64,000 nt of DNA from Ruegeria spongiae. Its GTDB lineage: Bacteria; Pseudomonadota; Alphaproteobacteria; Rhodobacterales; Rhodobacteraceae. The notes below the pieces were generated by a model. It searched no databases. It was not told where the DNA came from and saw only the letters and a program-made list of their open reading frames with translations. Each line of letters opens with the position of its first letter. The stretch's first letter is position 1. A program made the translations under genes and the position numbers. The stretch lies in NCBI RefSeq assembly GCF_023502395.1, contig NZ_JAMFMB010000007.1:1-64000 (forward strand), in the 5' to 3' direction. Positions 54,423 to 63,011 of this stretch are shown here, piece after piece.

Positions 54423-54575
54423 TCAGTTCAGCGCCGGTTCGCACACCTCAGAGCCGCGTTCGGCACGGCGTGCGATCATCCGGGCGCGGCGTGCGCCGCG
54501 GGCCCAGGGCAACTGAAACTTCCCAGCAGACACGGCGGAGACCGTCAAAGCGATATAACGTCCTTTGGATTTCAT
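54423..54575 (-). CDS. 50-residue basic protein, conserved-looking, unknown function
   Basis: A short gene with an AGGAG ribosome site eight bases before ATG 54575. The protein starts MKSKGRYIALTVSAVSAGKF, continues QLPWARGARRARMIARRAER and ends in CEPALN. It is strongly basic with an amphipathic first half. I recall similar short proteins in other Rhodobacteraceae, but that memory was not checked. The ribosome site and the ordered composition make a chance frame unlikely. A hairpin that could end its transcript lies 79 bases beyond the stop. Confidence 0.65.
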   Translation of the reverse strand: MKSKGRYIALTVSAVSAGKFQLPWARGARRARMIARRAERGSEVCEPALN

Positions 54576-54845
54576 CCGTGTAACTCCTGATCTTGCGTGC
54601 GGTACCGGTTTGGCGCCGCGTGTTCGACAGGTTCAATCTGGCAGTTCTTTGGGGCGGCGATTGGGCTGATCCGGGGAAAATACGGGACCGATCAACTTGC
54701 CCTCGGGACCAATGTTAAGAGACCGTACCGCGCCGTTCAGCCTTGATTTTTCGCACAAAAAAGCCCCGAGGGTCCTGACCGGCACCGGCGCAAGGTCCAG
54801 CTTCGGCCACAATTGTGACACTTCAGGGACCGCTGGTGGGGGATG
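54576..54845. other. Upstream region of the 50-residue gene and 3' region of pgeF
   Basis: 270 bases. A 62-codon frame on the minus strand (54633-54821, GTG start) has no ribosome site or recognisable product and is not called. The region should carry the promoter of the 50-residue gene. Confidence 0.4.
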
Positions 54846-55601
54846 TCAGAGGCGGATGGCCGAGATCAGCCGGCCGTAATCGGCCTCTTTGGCATGGGTG
54901 CTGCGGCGAAAGGAATAGAATCGCTCGGCATCCGAATAGGTGCAGTGCCGGGTCCATTCCGCATGACCCACCCCCGCGCGGCGCAAGCGGTGCAGGCCAA
55001 ACGAGGGCAGATCGAATTGCATCCGGTCGCCCTGACCATTGGCAAAGAACCGGGCATTGTCCGGATCGTCTGACAGGAACTCGTCGAACAACTCCGGTCC
55101 GACCTCATAGGCGCGCTGCGAGATCGAGGGGCCGATCACGGCAGCCGTGCGGGACCGCTGCGCGCCAAGGTTTTCCATGGCGTCCAGCGTTGCCTCCAGC
55201 ACGCCGGCAAGCGCCCCGCGCCATCCGGCATGGGCCGCACCGACGACGCCCGCCTCGGCATCGGCGAAGAGCACCGGCTGGCAATCGGCGGTCAGGATCG
55301 ACAGGGCCAGACCCGGCGTCGCCGTCACCACCGCATCAGCCCTGGGCTTGTCGGTCAGCGGCGCGTCGACGGTCATTACATCCGGCGAATGTATCTGGTG
55401 CACGCTCACCAGATGCGTGTCCTCCACATCCAGCGCCTGCGCTACCCGCTGGCGGTTGATCGCTACTGCCCCGCGCTGATCGGACGAGCCGGTGCCGCAG
55501 TTCAACCCGGCAAACACACCGGACGAAGCCCCGCCGCGACGGGTAAAGAACCCGTGGCGAATCGGGGAAAGGCCGTCAGAGGTCAGTATTTCCAGTGTCA
55601 T
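54846..55601 (-). CDS. pgeF: Peptidoglycan editing factor/multicopper-like (YfiH, LACC1) protein
   Basis: 251-residue protein of the YfiH/YlmD family, described as a cell-wall quality-control factor and as a purine-nucleoside phosphorylase/deaminase. Metal ligands are seen in SVHQIHS, LTADCQPVLF and VVGAAHAGWRGA, and the N-terminal HGFFTRRGGAS is typical. The start overlaps the stop of the midA-like gene (ATGA), in a run lgt-midA-pgeF. Confidence 0.92.
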   Translation of the reverse strand: MTLEILTSDGLSPIRHGFFTRRGGASSGVFAGLNCGTGSSDQRGAVAINRQRVAQALDVEDTHLVSVHQIHSPDVMTVDAPLTDKPRADAVVTATPGLALSILTADCQPVLFADAEAGVVGAAHAGWRGALAGVLEATLDAMENLGAQRSRTAAVIGPSISQRAYEVGPELFDEFLSDDPDNARFFANGQGDRMQFDLPSFGLHRLRRAGVGHAEWTRHCTYSDAERFYSFRRSTHAKEADYGRLISAIRL

Positions 55602-56665
55602 GCTTCCAGCCCGGGCGGAGGGTTCGCGGCAGCCGGGTAGAATCCCAGCACCTTGAACAGGTTTCCCATTTCCTCGGGATGCGTCAACCGGCGATGCGCC
55701 GAAATCAGCGATTGCAGCTCTGATCCGCCCAGAGTCCTTGCAAGGGCCTGCGCCCGTGCAGTGATGCCCAGCCGTTCCAGAAACATGCCTTGCGGGGTCA
55801 GGCGGCTATGGGCGCAACCCGCTTGGGTGGCCACCTGCGCAAGGGCCTCGAAATCCACATGCGCGGTCAGATCGGCCTGTCCGGGCTCTGCCAGTGGATC
55901 GGCTTTCAGATGATGTCGCACCGCCTGCAGCGTATCGCCAAGCGAGCGCCAGTCGCCGTAATCAACCAGCAAGGCTGCGCCGCCATGCGCGGCGATTCGT
56001 TCCGCGATCCCCGCCATGACCGGGCGCGCGGCATCGCAAATCTCGACCAGATCGCCGGGTGTGGTGTCCTCCATGCGGTCCGCCAGACCCGGTTGCGGGA
56101 CGTCGGCGCCCAAGCCAAAGGCCAGCACCCCGTCCGGCGCGCCGATCAGGCGTTCGCGCCATCCGGATGCCTCGCGGATGAATTGCCGGATCGGCAGCGC
56201 GTCAAAGAACTCATTTGCAATCAGAAAGAGCGGCGCTTGCGGTAGGGCGTCAATGTCGTCGGTCCAGTGTGGATCGGCTGAGGCCAGTCTTTCGTTCTGC
56301 ATCCGGCGCATGGTGGGCGAGGCCTCGACCAGCATGATCTGTGCGGCGGTGTGGAACCCCGGGACCCCGGCGGTCGCGCGCAGCAGGTCGGCCATCAGCG
56401 TGCCGCGCCCGGGGCCAAGCTCGGCCAGCGTGAACGGGGTGGGGCAGCCCTGATCCATCCAGGCCTGTGCCAGCGACAGGCCCAGCAATTCGCCGAACAT
56501 CTGGCTGATCTCAGGCGCAGTGGTGAAATCGCCCTTGATTCCGAACGGGTCGCGCGTGGCGTAATAGCCGAAGTCCGGATGCAGCAGGCAGTCGGACATA
56601 TATTCGGCAACGGTCAGCGGGCCGCTCTGGCTGATCCGTTCCAGCAGCAGAGCGTGCAGGCTCAT
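55598..56665 (-). CDS. SAM-dependent methyltransferase, MidA/NDUFAF7 type
   Basis: 355-residue protein of the MidA/NDUFAF7 family, which methylates an Arg of a complex I subunit in mitochondria. Landmarks are [38 protein letters not shown], the SAM loop [16 protein letters not shown], and [17 protein letters not shown]. The ATG at 56665 overlaps the lgt stop (ATGA); the frame extends 15 codons upstream inside lgt. Confidence 0.92.
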   Translation of the reverse strand: MSLHALLLERISQSGPLTVAEYMSDCLLHPDFGYYATRDPFGIKGDFTTAPEISQMFGELLGLSLAQAWMDQGCPTPFTLAELGPGRGTLMADLLRATAGVPGFHTAAQIMLVEASPTMRRMQNERLASADPHWTDDIDALPQAPLFLIANEFFDALPIRQFIREASGWRERLIGAPDGVLAFGLGADVPQPGLADRMEDTTPGDLVEICDAARPVMAGIAERIAAHGGAALLVDYGDWRSLGDTLQAVRHHLKADPLAEPGQADLTAHVDFEALAQVATQAGCAHSRLTPQGMFLERLGITARAQALARTLGGSELQSLISAHRRLTHPEEMGNLFKVLGFYPAAANPPPGLEA

Positions 56666-57561
56666 GCCGGTGCGGCGGTTGCCGCGCGGCGGGCCCGCAG
56701 GATGAACCACAGCCCCAGCGCGATCATCGGCAGCGACAAGAGTTGTCCCATCGTCAGCCCATAACCCCCCATATGCCAGGCCAGCCCCAGCGGATTGCCG
56801 GGCGAGATGAACTGCGCATCGGGCTGGCGCAAAAGCTCAACCGCAAACCGCGCGAGGCCGTAGCCTGCAAAAAACGTTCCCATGATCTGGCCGGGCCGTT
56901 TGAACGCCCCGCGCCGATAGGCCAGCCAAAGCAGCAGCGCGCCCAGAACCAGCCCCTCCAGCAGCGCCTCATAAAGCTGCGACGGGTGGCGGGCACAGAG
57001 GCCTTCGACACCCGGGCAGCTCTGCGCCGCACCGCCGGGAAAGATCACCGCCCAGGGCAGATCGGATGAGCGGCCCCAGAGCTCGGCATTGTTGAAATTC
57101 GCCAATCGGCCCAGAAACAGCCCCGGCGGCACCGTATGAGCCACCAGATCGCCCAGCGTGAGCACGGGAATCCGCTGTCGCAGTGCATAGATCCAGGCGG
57201 CCATCACCACGCCAAGCATCCCACCATGGAAGGACATGCCACCCTGCCAGACCATCAGGATCTCTTGCGGATGGGTCAGATAGTAGGCGGGTTCATAGAA
57301 CAGGACAAAGCCCAGCCGCCCGCCCAGGATCACACCCAGGATGATCCAGGTGATCAGGTCGTCCAGTTGGGTGCGATCAAGCGGTGCGTTGTCACCAGGC
57401 CAGAGAGCCGGGCGCGCGATTGCCATCCGAGCCAGTTGCCAGGCGATCAGGATACCGACGATATACGCCAGCGCATACCAGCGCAGCGGAAAATCGAAAC
57501 CAAGCAGCGAGATGGTGAAAATCTCGGGCGAAAGATCCGGGAAGGTAAGAACAGCCTGCAT
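56662..57561 (-). CDS. lgt: Prolipoprotein diacylglyceryl transferase
   Basis: Inner-membrane enzyme that adds diacylglycerol to the lipobox Cys of lipoproteins, 299 residues with seven helices. Motifs are [16 protein letters not shown], the signature [14 protein letters not shown] (with essential Arg/Asn), and [12 protein letters not shown]. It acts on lipoproteins such as CyoA and the MltB-type protein in this window. It is first in lgt-midA-pgeF. Confidence 0.96.
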   Translation of the reverse strand: MQAVLTFPDLSPEIFTISLLGFDFPLRWYALAYIVGILIAWQLARMAIARPALWPGDNAPLDRTQLDDLITWIILGVILGGRLGFVLFYEPAYYLTHPQEILMVWQGGMSFHGGMLGVVMAAWIYALRQRIPVLTLGDLVAHTVPPGLFLGRLANFNNAELWGRSSDLPWAVIFPGGAAQSCPGVEGLCARHPSQLYEALLEGLVLGALLLWLAYRRGAFKRPGQIMGTFFAGYGLARFAVELLRQPDAQFISPGNPLGLAWHMGGYGLTMGQLLSLPMIALGLWFILRARRAATAAPA

Positions 57562-57657
57562 GGGGCCTCAATGTTCATGCGAAGCAATGCAAGTCAACCT
57601 TGAGACGCGCGGCAATCTTGCCCATATAGAGGTCAACCGCGAAACCGGAGACATGAC

Positions 57658-57906
57658 ATGCAAAGCCGCAACAAAGTACTCGACGATATCTCGCAACTGA
57701 TGACCAACGCGATGGGCGTGGCGCAGGGGGCCAGGAACGAGGCCGAAACCGCCATGAAGTCGATGATTGACCGCTGGCTGGCGGATCGCGACTTCGTCAC
57801 CCGCGAAGAATTCGACGCCGTGCGCGCCATGGCGCAAAAGGCCCGCGAAGAGAATGAAGCGCTGGCCGCGCGGATCGCCGCATTGGAAGAGAAGCAGGGC
57901 GGCTAA
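57658..57906 (+). CDS. ubiK: UbiK accessory factor (BMFP family)
   Basis: 82-residue coiled-coil protein, a UbiK/YqiC homologue that supports ubiquinone synthesis or membrane assembly. The sequence LDDISQLMTNAMGVAQGARNEAETAMKSMIDRWLADRDFVTREEFDAVRAMAQKAREENEALAARIAALEEK is typical. An intrinsic terminator follows. It is divergent from lgt with 96 bases between. Confidence 0.9.
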   Translation: MQSRNKVLDDISQLMTNAMGVAQGARNEAETAMKSMIDRWLADRDFVTREEFDAVRAMAQKAREENEALAARIAALEEKQGG

Positions 57907-57933
57907 CGATACATTACAAGTATTACACGTCAG

Positions 57934-57969
57934 GGCGCGCGGTGTATCATGCACCGCCGCGCCGTTTTT
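57934..57969 (+). terminator. Terminator after ubiK
   Basis: GGCGCG-CGGTG pairs with CACCG-c-CGCGCC (one bulged C) around a 7-base loop, then GTTTTT. A strong intrinsic terminator 28 bases after ubiK. Confidence 0.85.
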
Positions 57970-58041
57970 GCAAGAAAATCAGAGTTAATACCACAATATT
58001 TCGGGCGAAGTGACAAACGCTCCACAACTTATTGCTGTTAT

Positions 58042-58166
58042 CCCCAAAATTAGGGGTTGCCACATGGGCTGCCAGGCAGCACCATATCTGGTACAAGCTG
58101 CGGGAAACGCCCCGGTTTGTAGAGCAGGCAACTAGCGCTGGGGCGCTGCCAGCCCCAATCCGCTAG
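58042..58166 (+). ncRNA. Structured leader of the ybjN gene, three hairpins
   Basis: Three perfect hairpins lie between the ubiK terminator and ybjN. They are CCCC-N7-GGGG (58042-58056), GCTGCC-a-GGCAGC (58068-58080), and an elaborate one with outer CTAGCG/CGCTAG (58132-58137, 58161-58166) and inner TGGGGC/GCCCCA (58139-58144, 58152-58157). The last ends 19 bases before the ATG. No known riboswitch class is recognised. Confidence 0.4.
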
Positions 58167-58185
58167 AGATCAGTGAGGTGGCATC

Positions 58186-58686
58186 ATGGCCCTTTCCGAG
58201 CAGTATCTGGAAGAAGACATTCACCCCATCGACATCGTCGAACATATCGCCGAGCACCATGACTGGGATTTTGATCGTATCGGGGACGATCAGATTGCCA
58301 TGGCGGTTGAGGGACAGTGGCGTACCTATTCCATCACGCTCGCGTGGTCGGGCTATGACGAGACGTTGCGGATGGTCTGCACCTTCGAAATGGAACCGCC
58401 CGAGGACAAAATCCCGAAGCTTTATGAACTGATCAACGCGATGAACGATCAGTGCTGGGCGGGGGCCTTCACCTATTGGGGCGGTCAGAAATTGATGGTT
58501 TACCGCTATGGTCTGGTTCTGGCCGGTGGCCAGGTTGCCAGCCCCGAGCAGATCGACACGATGATCAACGCCGCCGTGCTGAGCGCCGAGCGCTACTACC
58601 CGGCGATCCAGTTGATGGTCTATGGTGATCGCACACCTGCGGATGCGATGCAGGTCGCCATTGCAGAGGCCTACGGCCGCGCATAA
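58186..58686 (+). CDS. YbjN-domain protein
   Basis: 166-residue protein of the YbjN family (DUF1790-like), related in fold to secretion-chaperone domains. It begins YLEEDIHPIDIVEHIAEHHDWDFDRIGDDQIAMAVEGQW and has TYSITLAWSGYDETLRMVCTFEM and LSAERYYPAIQLMVYG. It is distinct from enzymes; YbjN overproduction in E. coli alters motility and stress responses, but mechanism is unknown. A GAGGTGG site precedes the ATG. Confidence 0.87.
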   Translation: MALSEQYLEEDIHPIDIVEHIAEHHDWDFDRIGDDQIAMAVEGQWRTYSITLAWSGYDETLRMVCTFEMEPPEDKIPKLYELINAMNDQCWAGAFTYWGGQKLMVYRYGLVLAGGQVASPEQIDTMINAAVLSAERYYPAIQLMVYGDRTPADAMQVAIAEAYGRA

Positions 58687-58721
58687 ACCTTGACCCCGAA
58701 CGCACCGACGGGAGGGGTATC

Positions 58722-59537
58722 ATGGCACTATCACAAATCGCGGCACAGGGGCTTGTTCTGCTGGGCTGCGGCAAGATGGGATCGGCAATGCTGGCGGGCT
58801 GGCTCTCGGAAGGGTTGCCCGCTTCGTCTGTTTGGGTGATCGAACCCCATCCCTCGGACTGGCTGCGCGGCACTGGCGTGCATCTGAACCAACCGCTGCC
58901 CGATGCTCCAGCCATCGTGCTGGTTGCGGTCAAACCGCAGATGATGGGCGATGCGCTGCCGGTGTTGCAGGCACTGGGGAACGGCGAAACACTGTTTGTG
59001 TCAGTGGCCGCAGGAACGGCGATTGCCACCTATGAAGAGGTTCTGGGCGAGAGCACCCCGATCATCCGCGCCATGCCCAACACCCCCGCCGCCATCGGGC
59101 GTGGCATCACCGCGCTGATCGGCAATACCCATGCCGCCGAAGATCACCTGTCCCTCGCAGAAACGTTGCTGGCCGCCGTCGGCCAGACCGTCCGGCTGGA
59201 TCACGAAGGCCAGATGGATGCGGTCACCGGCGTCAGCGGCTCTGGCCCGGCCTATGTCTTTCACCTGATCGAAACGCTTGCGGCGGCGGGCGAGGCGCAG
59301 GGTCTGCCCGCAGACCTGGCGCTGCAACTGGCGCGCGCCACCGTGGCAGGCGCCGGGGCGCTGGCCGAAAGCGCCGAGGAAAGCCCGGCACAACTGCGCG
59401 TCAATGTGACCAGCCCCAATGGCACCACACAGGCCGCGCTTGAGGTTCTCATGCATGAGGATGAAGGTTTTCCAAATCTGCTGCACCGCGCGGTCACCGC
59501 CGCAACCGAACGCTCAAAGGAACTGTCCCGTGGCTGA
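58722..59537 (+). CDS. proC: Pyrroline-5-carboxylate reductase
   Basis: Last enzyme of proline synthesis, 271 residues. Motifs are LLGCGKMGSAMLAGWL (NAD(P) loop), IRAMPNTPAAIGRGITAL, and the signature VSGSGPAYVFHLIETLAAAGEAQGL. A GGGAGGGG site precedes the ATG. Its end overlaps the csaA-type gene by 8 bases, in a proC-csaA-gyaR run. Confidence 0.95.
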   Translation: MALSQIAAQGLVLLGCGKMGSAMLAGWLSEGLPASSVWVIEPHPSDWLRGTGVHLNQPLPDAPAIVLVAVKPQMMGDALPVLQALGNGETLFVSVAAGTAIATYEEVLGESTPIIRAMPNTPAAIGRGITALIGNTHAAEDHLSLAETLLAAVGQTVRLDHEGQMDAVTGVSGSGPAYVFHLIETLAAAGEAQGLPADLALQLARATVAGAGALAESAEESPAQLRVNVTSPNGTTQAALEVLMHEDEGFPNLLHRAVTAATERSKELSRG

Positions 59538-59868
59538 GATCTCGTTTGATGACTTCCAGAAGGTCGATATTCGCGTCGGCGAGGTGATCCGTGCAGAACC
59601 CTACCCCGAGGCCCGCAAACCGGCGATCAAGCTGTGGATTGATTTTGGGGGTGAACTCGGCGTGCGCAAGAGCTCTGCCCAGATCACCGCGCACTACACG
59701 CCCGAGGCGCTGATCGGCAAACAGGTGATGGCGGTGGTCAACTTTCCGCCGCGCCAGATCGGTCGGTTCATGTCCGAGGTTCTGGTGCTGGGCCTGCCCG
59801 ACGAAGACAAAGAGATCGTTCTGATCGGCCCCGACGGCGAGGTGCCCAAGGGCGGGAGGGTGCACTGA
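59530..59868 (+). CDS. csaA: CsaA-type tRNA-binding-domain protein
   Basis: 112 residues with one OB fold of the tRNA-binding (EMAP-II) kind: FDDFQKVDIRVGEVIRAEPYPEARKPAIKLWIDFG, then GVRKSSAQITAHYTPEALIGKQVMAVVNFPPRQIGRFMSEVLVLG. CsaA has been reported to act as a chaperone and to bind tRNA. The GTG at 59530 is chosen because it gives the normal CsaA length and has AAAGGA upstream. Confidence 0.9.
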   Translation: MAEISFDDFQKVDIRVGEVIRAEPYPEARKPAIKLWIDFGGELGVRKSSAQITAHYTPEALIGKQVMAVVNFPPRQIGRFMSEVLVLGLPDEDKEIVLIGPDGEVPKGGRVH

Positions 59869-60818
59869 TGCGGGTCTGGGTCACAAGGCCCATGACCGCC
59901 GCAGTCGAAGCGCGGGCGCGGGATGCTTTCGATGTGGAAATCCGGTCGGACACCACACCGCTCGACCCCGACGAACTGCACCGGGCCTTGGCCGAATTCG
60001 ATATCGTTGTGCCGACATTGGGCGACCGGTTCAGCGCCGAGGTGTTTGGCGCGGTGGCGCAGCCGCGCTGCCGCCTGCTGGCCAATTTCGGGGTCGGCTA
60101 CAATCATATCGACGTCGCGGCAGCGGCCTCGGCCGGGATCGCCGTGACCAACACGCCCGGCGCGGTCACCGATGCCACCGCCGATATCGCGCTGACGCTG
60201 CTGCTGATGACCGCGCGCCGCGCGGGCGAGGGCGAGCGGCTGGTGCGCGCAGGCGCCTGGCATGGCTGGCACCCGACGCAAATGTTGGGTCATCACGTCA
60301 CCGGCAAGCACCTGGGCATCGTCGGCATGGGGCGGATCGGGCAGGCGATCGCGCAGCGCTGCCATTTCGGCTTTGGCATGGCGGTGTCGTATCTGGCCCG
60401 CAGCCCCAAAAGCCTGAGTTTTCCAGCCACGCAGGCGGATGATCTGCGCAGCCTTGCGGCCTCGGTTGATTTTCTGGTTGTTGCGGTACCCGGCGGGGCA
60501 GAGACCATCCATCTGATCAACGCGGATGTGCTGGCAGCGATGAAGCCCTCGGCACTGCTGGTCAACATTGCCCGGGGCGAGGTGGTGGACGAGGCGGCGC
60601 TGATCGCCGCTTTGCAGGCGGGTCAGATCGCGGGCGCGGGGCTTGACGTCTATGAATTCGAGCCAAAGGTTCCGAAAGCGGTTATCGGGATGGACAACGT
60701 GACGTTGCTGCCGCATCTGGGCACCGCAACCGAAGAGGTCCGCACCGCCATGGGCCAGATGGCACTGGACAACGTGGCGGCCTTCCTCTCGGGGCAGGAT
60801 CTGCCCAACCGCGTCTGA
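59868..60818 (+). CDS. 2-hydroxyacid dehydrogenase, glyoxylate/hydroxypyruvate reductase type
   Basis: 316-residue D-isomer-specific 2-hydroxyacid dehydrogenase. NAD(P) loop is GIVGMGRIGQAIA, the substrate part has NFGVGYNHIDV, the catalytic Arg is in NIARGEVVDE, the Glu in DVYEFEP and the His in LLPHLGTAT. Similar enzymes (GyaR) reduce glyoxylate or hydroxypyruvate. The TGATG overlap with csaA implies coupled translation. It is convergent with tdk. Confidence 0.9.
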   Translation: MRVWVTRPMTAAVEARARDAFDVEIRSDTTPLDPDELHRALAEFDIVVPTLGDRFSAEVFGAVAQPRCRLLANFGVGYNHIDVAAAASAGIAVTNTPGAVTDATADIALTLLLMTARRAGEGERLVRAGAWHGWHPTQMLGHHVTGKHLGIVGMGRIGQAIAQRCHFGFGMAVSYLARSPKSLSFPATQADDLRSLAASVDFLVVAVPGGAETIHLINADVLAAMKPSALLVNIARGEVVDEAALIAALQAGQIAGAGLDVYEFEPKVPKAVIGMDNVTLLPHLGTATEEVRTAMGQMALDNVAAFLSGQDLPNRV

Positions 60819-60826
60819 GACTGCGC

Positions 60827-61423
60827 TCAGGGGGTCTCGGCCATGTGGTCGCCCATCATCTCGCGCCAGTGTCTGCGGCAGAGCGAGACATAGGTCTCGT
60901 TGCCGCCGATCTGAACCTGCGCACCTTCGGTGATTGCCTGCCCTTGCGCGTCCTGGCGGATCACCATCGTGGCCTTGCTGCCGCACTTGCAGATTGTGCG
61001 CACCTCGCGCATTTCATCGGCGAGCGCCAGCAGGGTGGCGGACCCGGGAAACAGCTTGCCCTGAAAATCGACGCGCAGCCCATAGGCCAGAACGGGCACC
61101 CCCAGATCGTCGACCGCCCGCGCCAATTGCCAGACCTGATCGGGGGTCAGGAACTGGGCCTCGTCCACAAAAACGCAGGCCAGCGGCGTCTGGTCCAGTT
61201 GCCGGGCGATCATCGCATACACGTCGTCGCTGGTGAGAAAAGTATCGGCATCGGCGCTGATGCCGATTCGCGAGGCGATCCGGCCCCTGCCGGCGCGCCC
61301 GTCGATTGCGGCGGTCATCAGATAGGTCTGCATGCCGCGTTCGCGGTAATTGTGGGATGCCTGCAGCAAAACAGTCGATTTGCCGGCATTCATCGTCGAA
61401 TAGTTGAAATAGAGCTTGGCCAT
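60827..61423 (-). CDS. tdk: Thymidine kinase
   Basis: Salvage enzyme that phosphorylates thymidine, 198 residues. The P-loop is YSTMNAGKSTVLLQ, the Walker-B part is CVFVDEAQFL, zinc Cys pairs are in RTICKCGSKA and SLCRRHW, and the lasso loop YVSLC is present. Standard type II (TK1-like) length. It is convergent with the hydroxyacid dehydrogenase gene. Confidence 0.95.
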   Translation of the reverse strand: MAKLYFNYSTMNAGKSTVLLQASHNYRERGMQTYLMTAAIDGRAGRGRIASRIGISADADTFLTSDDVYAMIARQLDQTPLACVFVDEAQFLTPDQVWQLARAVDDLGVPVLAYGLRVDFQGKLFPGSATLLALADEMREVRTICKCGSKATMVIRQDAQGQAITEGAQVQIGGNETYVSLCRRHWREMMGDHMAETP

Positions 61424-61789
61424 GTCCCCGGTCTAGATCGGGACGCGGACCGGGGCAAGCAGCGGGTTTGAGGTGAAAGCCATCGTCTCCGCACATCCTC
61501 GCAACTCTTGCGCTGCGGAATCCGCAGCAGGCCGCGTTGGATGGCGGAGACAGGTACCCCAGCTCACTCTCTAAATCACAGCAACGGGTCTGGAGGGCAT
61601 AAGAATTGCCCGCCAGAGCCCACTAGTTACACGACGCCGTCCGACGCCCCCACTCTCTTAAAAACCCTCGGAAAACCTGAGGGATAGCCAATTTGTTACA
61701 TTTGTTTTAAGAGTCAGGAATGGGAAATATCCCGGGCCTTTCCCCTCATGGTGACTGTTGGAGGGGGCGACAGTTGAGAGAGGATAAAA
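61424..61789. other. Leader region upstream of the HTH-like gene, with two strong hairpins
   Basis: 366 bases, no gene seen. It has a 13-pair hairpin (61586-61621, one bulge and one mismatch, loop TAAGAAT) and a second at 61665-61683, CCCTCGG paired with CC-t-GAGGG around AAAA. An AT-rich stretch (TTGTTACATTTGTTTTAAGA, about 61692-61711) may hold the promoter for the following gene, which has a GAGAGGA site. Confidence 0.5.
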
Positions 61790-62248
61790 ATGGCCGAGAT
61801 CGGGTCTTATCTGAAAAAGCACACCGAGGCGCTGGTCAAGGATGTGGGCATCGAGGCAGCCTGCGAGTTGACGGGGAAATCCAAGGCAACGCTGGGGCGG
61901 TATTATTCCGACAATTCCGAGCATCTCGACCGGTTCATGCCCGTCGATGCGGTGGCCCGGCTGGAGCAGGCGTCAAGTTACCCGCATGTGACCTCGGCGC
62001 TGGCCGAGTTGAAGAACATCACACTGTCCCACGGCAGCCCCAAGGCCAATAGCGAGCGACAGGGCGGCGTCAATGCCGATGTCATCGCGCTGAGCCAGCG
62101 CTTTGCGATGCTGATGACGGAATACCAGGAAGCAATCGAGGATGGTATCATCACCGTGAACGAGGCCAAGCGCCTGCTCCGGGAAACCGTGGCGCTGCAG
62201 CAGGTGCTGATCGACATGAAACTGCACCTGCAGGAAGAAAGCACCTGA
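61790..62248 (+). CDS. Small HTH-like protein of unknown function
   Basis: 152 residues, helical. The first 70 residues (VKDVGIEAACELTGKSKATLGRYYSD and MPVDAVARLEQASSYPHVTSALAEL) resemble a helix-turn-helix of the phage CII-like regulatory group. The rest is a helical region (ALSQRFAMLMTEYQEAIEDG, then EAKRLLRETVALQQVLI) that could mediate oligomerisation. No phage genes are near. This match is by pattern only; the family is not certain. Confidence 0.7.
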   Translation: MAEIGSYLKKHTEALVKDVGIEAACELTGKSKATLGRYYSDNSEHLDRFMPVDAVARLEQASSYPHVTSALAELKNITLSHGSPKANSERQGGVNADVIALSQRFAMLMTEYQEAIEDGIITVNEAKRLLRETVALQQVLIDMKLHLQEEST

Positions 62249-62264
62249 ACAGGCGAACCTGATC

Positions 62265-62858
62265 CTAGTCGGTTGCTTTCAACTCCGTCACGATATTGAT
62301 GGTGATCGGGCCGGTCGAGAAGCCGCCGACCCCGAACGCCATATGATCCTCCAGTACGGTGGTTGCCGTGAAGGCGGCCCAGTCACCCTTGTAATAGTCG
62401 ATGGCACCACCCAGTGGGTGTTCACCGATATGGGTGAGCGTCGTTTCCAGCGTTACGGATTGCGTGGTGCCGTGAATCGTCAGGTCGCCGGTCACGTTGG
62501 CGGTGTTTTCCCCCGTCTTTTCAACGCTTGTGCTGACAAATGTGATCTCGGGAAAGGTTTCCACCTCGAGGAAATCAGCGCTTTTCAGATGGTCGTCCAA
62601 CGGGCCGAAGCCGCTCGCCAAACTGTTGGCTGCGATAGTGACATTTAGCGACGCGGCCTCGGGCATCTCGGGGTCGAGGTCCAGCGTGCCGTCAGCCACC
62701 GTGAACTCTGCCGCCTGAACGGAAACACCTGCATGGCTCCAGCTGAACCGCACTTCGGTATGTCCCTGGTCGGTTTTGTAGGTTTTGGCATCAGCAGCCC
62801 CGACCAGACAGGCCGTTGCAAGTGCTGCAACCGAGAATATCATCTGGAAATGTGTCAT
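62265..62858 (-). CDS. YceI-family periplasmic protein
   Basis: 197 residues with a signal peptide (FSVAALATACLVGAADA). The rest is the YceI lipocalin-like barrel: YKTDQGHTEVRFSWSHAGVS, FLEVETFPEITFVST, and GTTQSVTLETTLTHIG. The family binds polyisoprenoids such as quinones. An AGAGGTG site precedes the ATG. It is divergent from a MarR-type gene with an operator-like palindrome between. Confidence 0.9.
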   Translation of the reverse strand: MTHFQMIFSVAALATACLVGAADAKTYKTDQGHTEVRFSWSHAGVSVQAAEFTVADGTLDLDPEMPEAASLNVTIAANSLASGFGPLDDHLKSADFLEVETFPEITFVSTSVEKTGENTANVTGDLTIHGTTQSVTLETTLTHIGEHPLGGAIDYYKGDWAAFTATTVLEDHMAFGVGGFSTGPITINIVTELKATD

Positions 62859-62936
62859 TGGGCACCTCTTTCAGGTTTTGAATTGCGATGAAACAGTTCA
62901 GACACCCGACGGGGCGTATGGAATCTGGTTTCAAAA

Positions 62937-62954
62937 TAGATGATAGTGCATCTA
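62937..62954. promoter_or_regulatory. Inverted repeat between yceI and marR, likely MarR operator
   Basis: TAGATG-ATAGTG-CATCTA, perfect 6-base arms with a 6-base spacer, lies 79 bases before the yceI start and 58 before the MarR gene. The AT-rich surrounding fits a promoter. Confidence 0.55.
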
Positions 62955-63011
62955 ATTTTTGTAATCCATGGCAGAAGCTATCGCCCTGAATAACGAACGG
63001 AAATCTGCGGT

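Noticed and set aside
54633-54821. 62-codon frame with GTG start upstream of the 50-residue gene
   Set aside because: No ribosome site and no conserved-looking sequence; not enough to call a gene.
59694-60986. Open frame of 430 codons opposite csaA, the hydroxyacid dehydrogenase gene and part of tdk
   Set aside because: It crosses three certain genes and has no recognisable domain.
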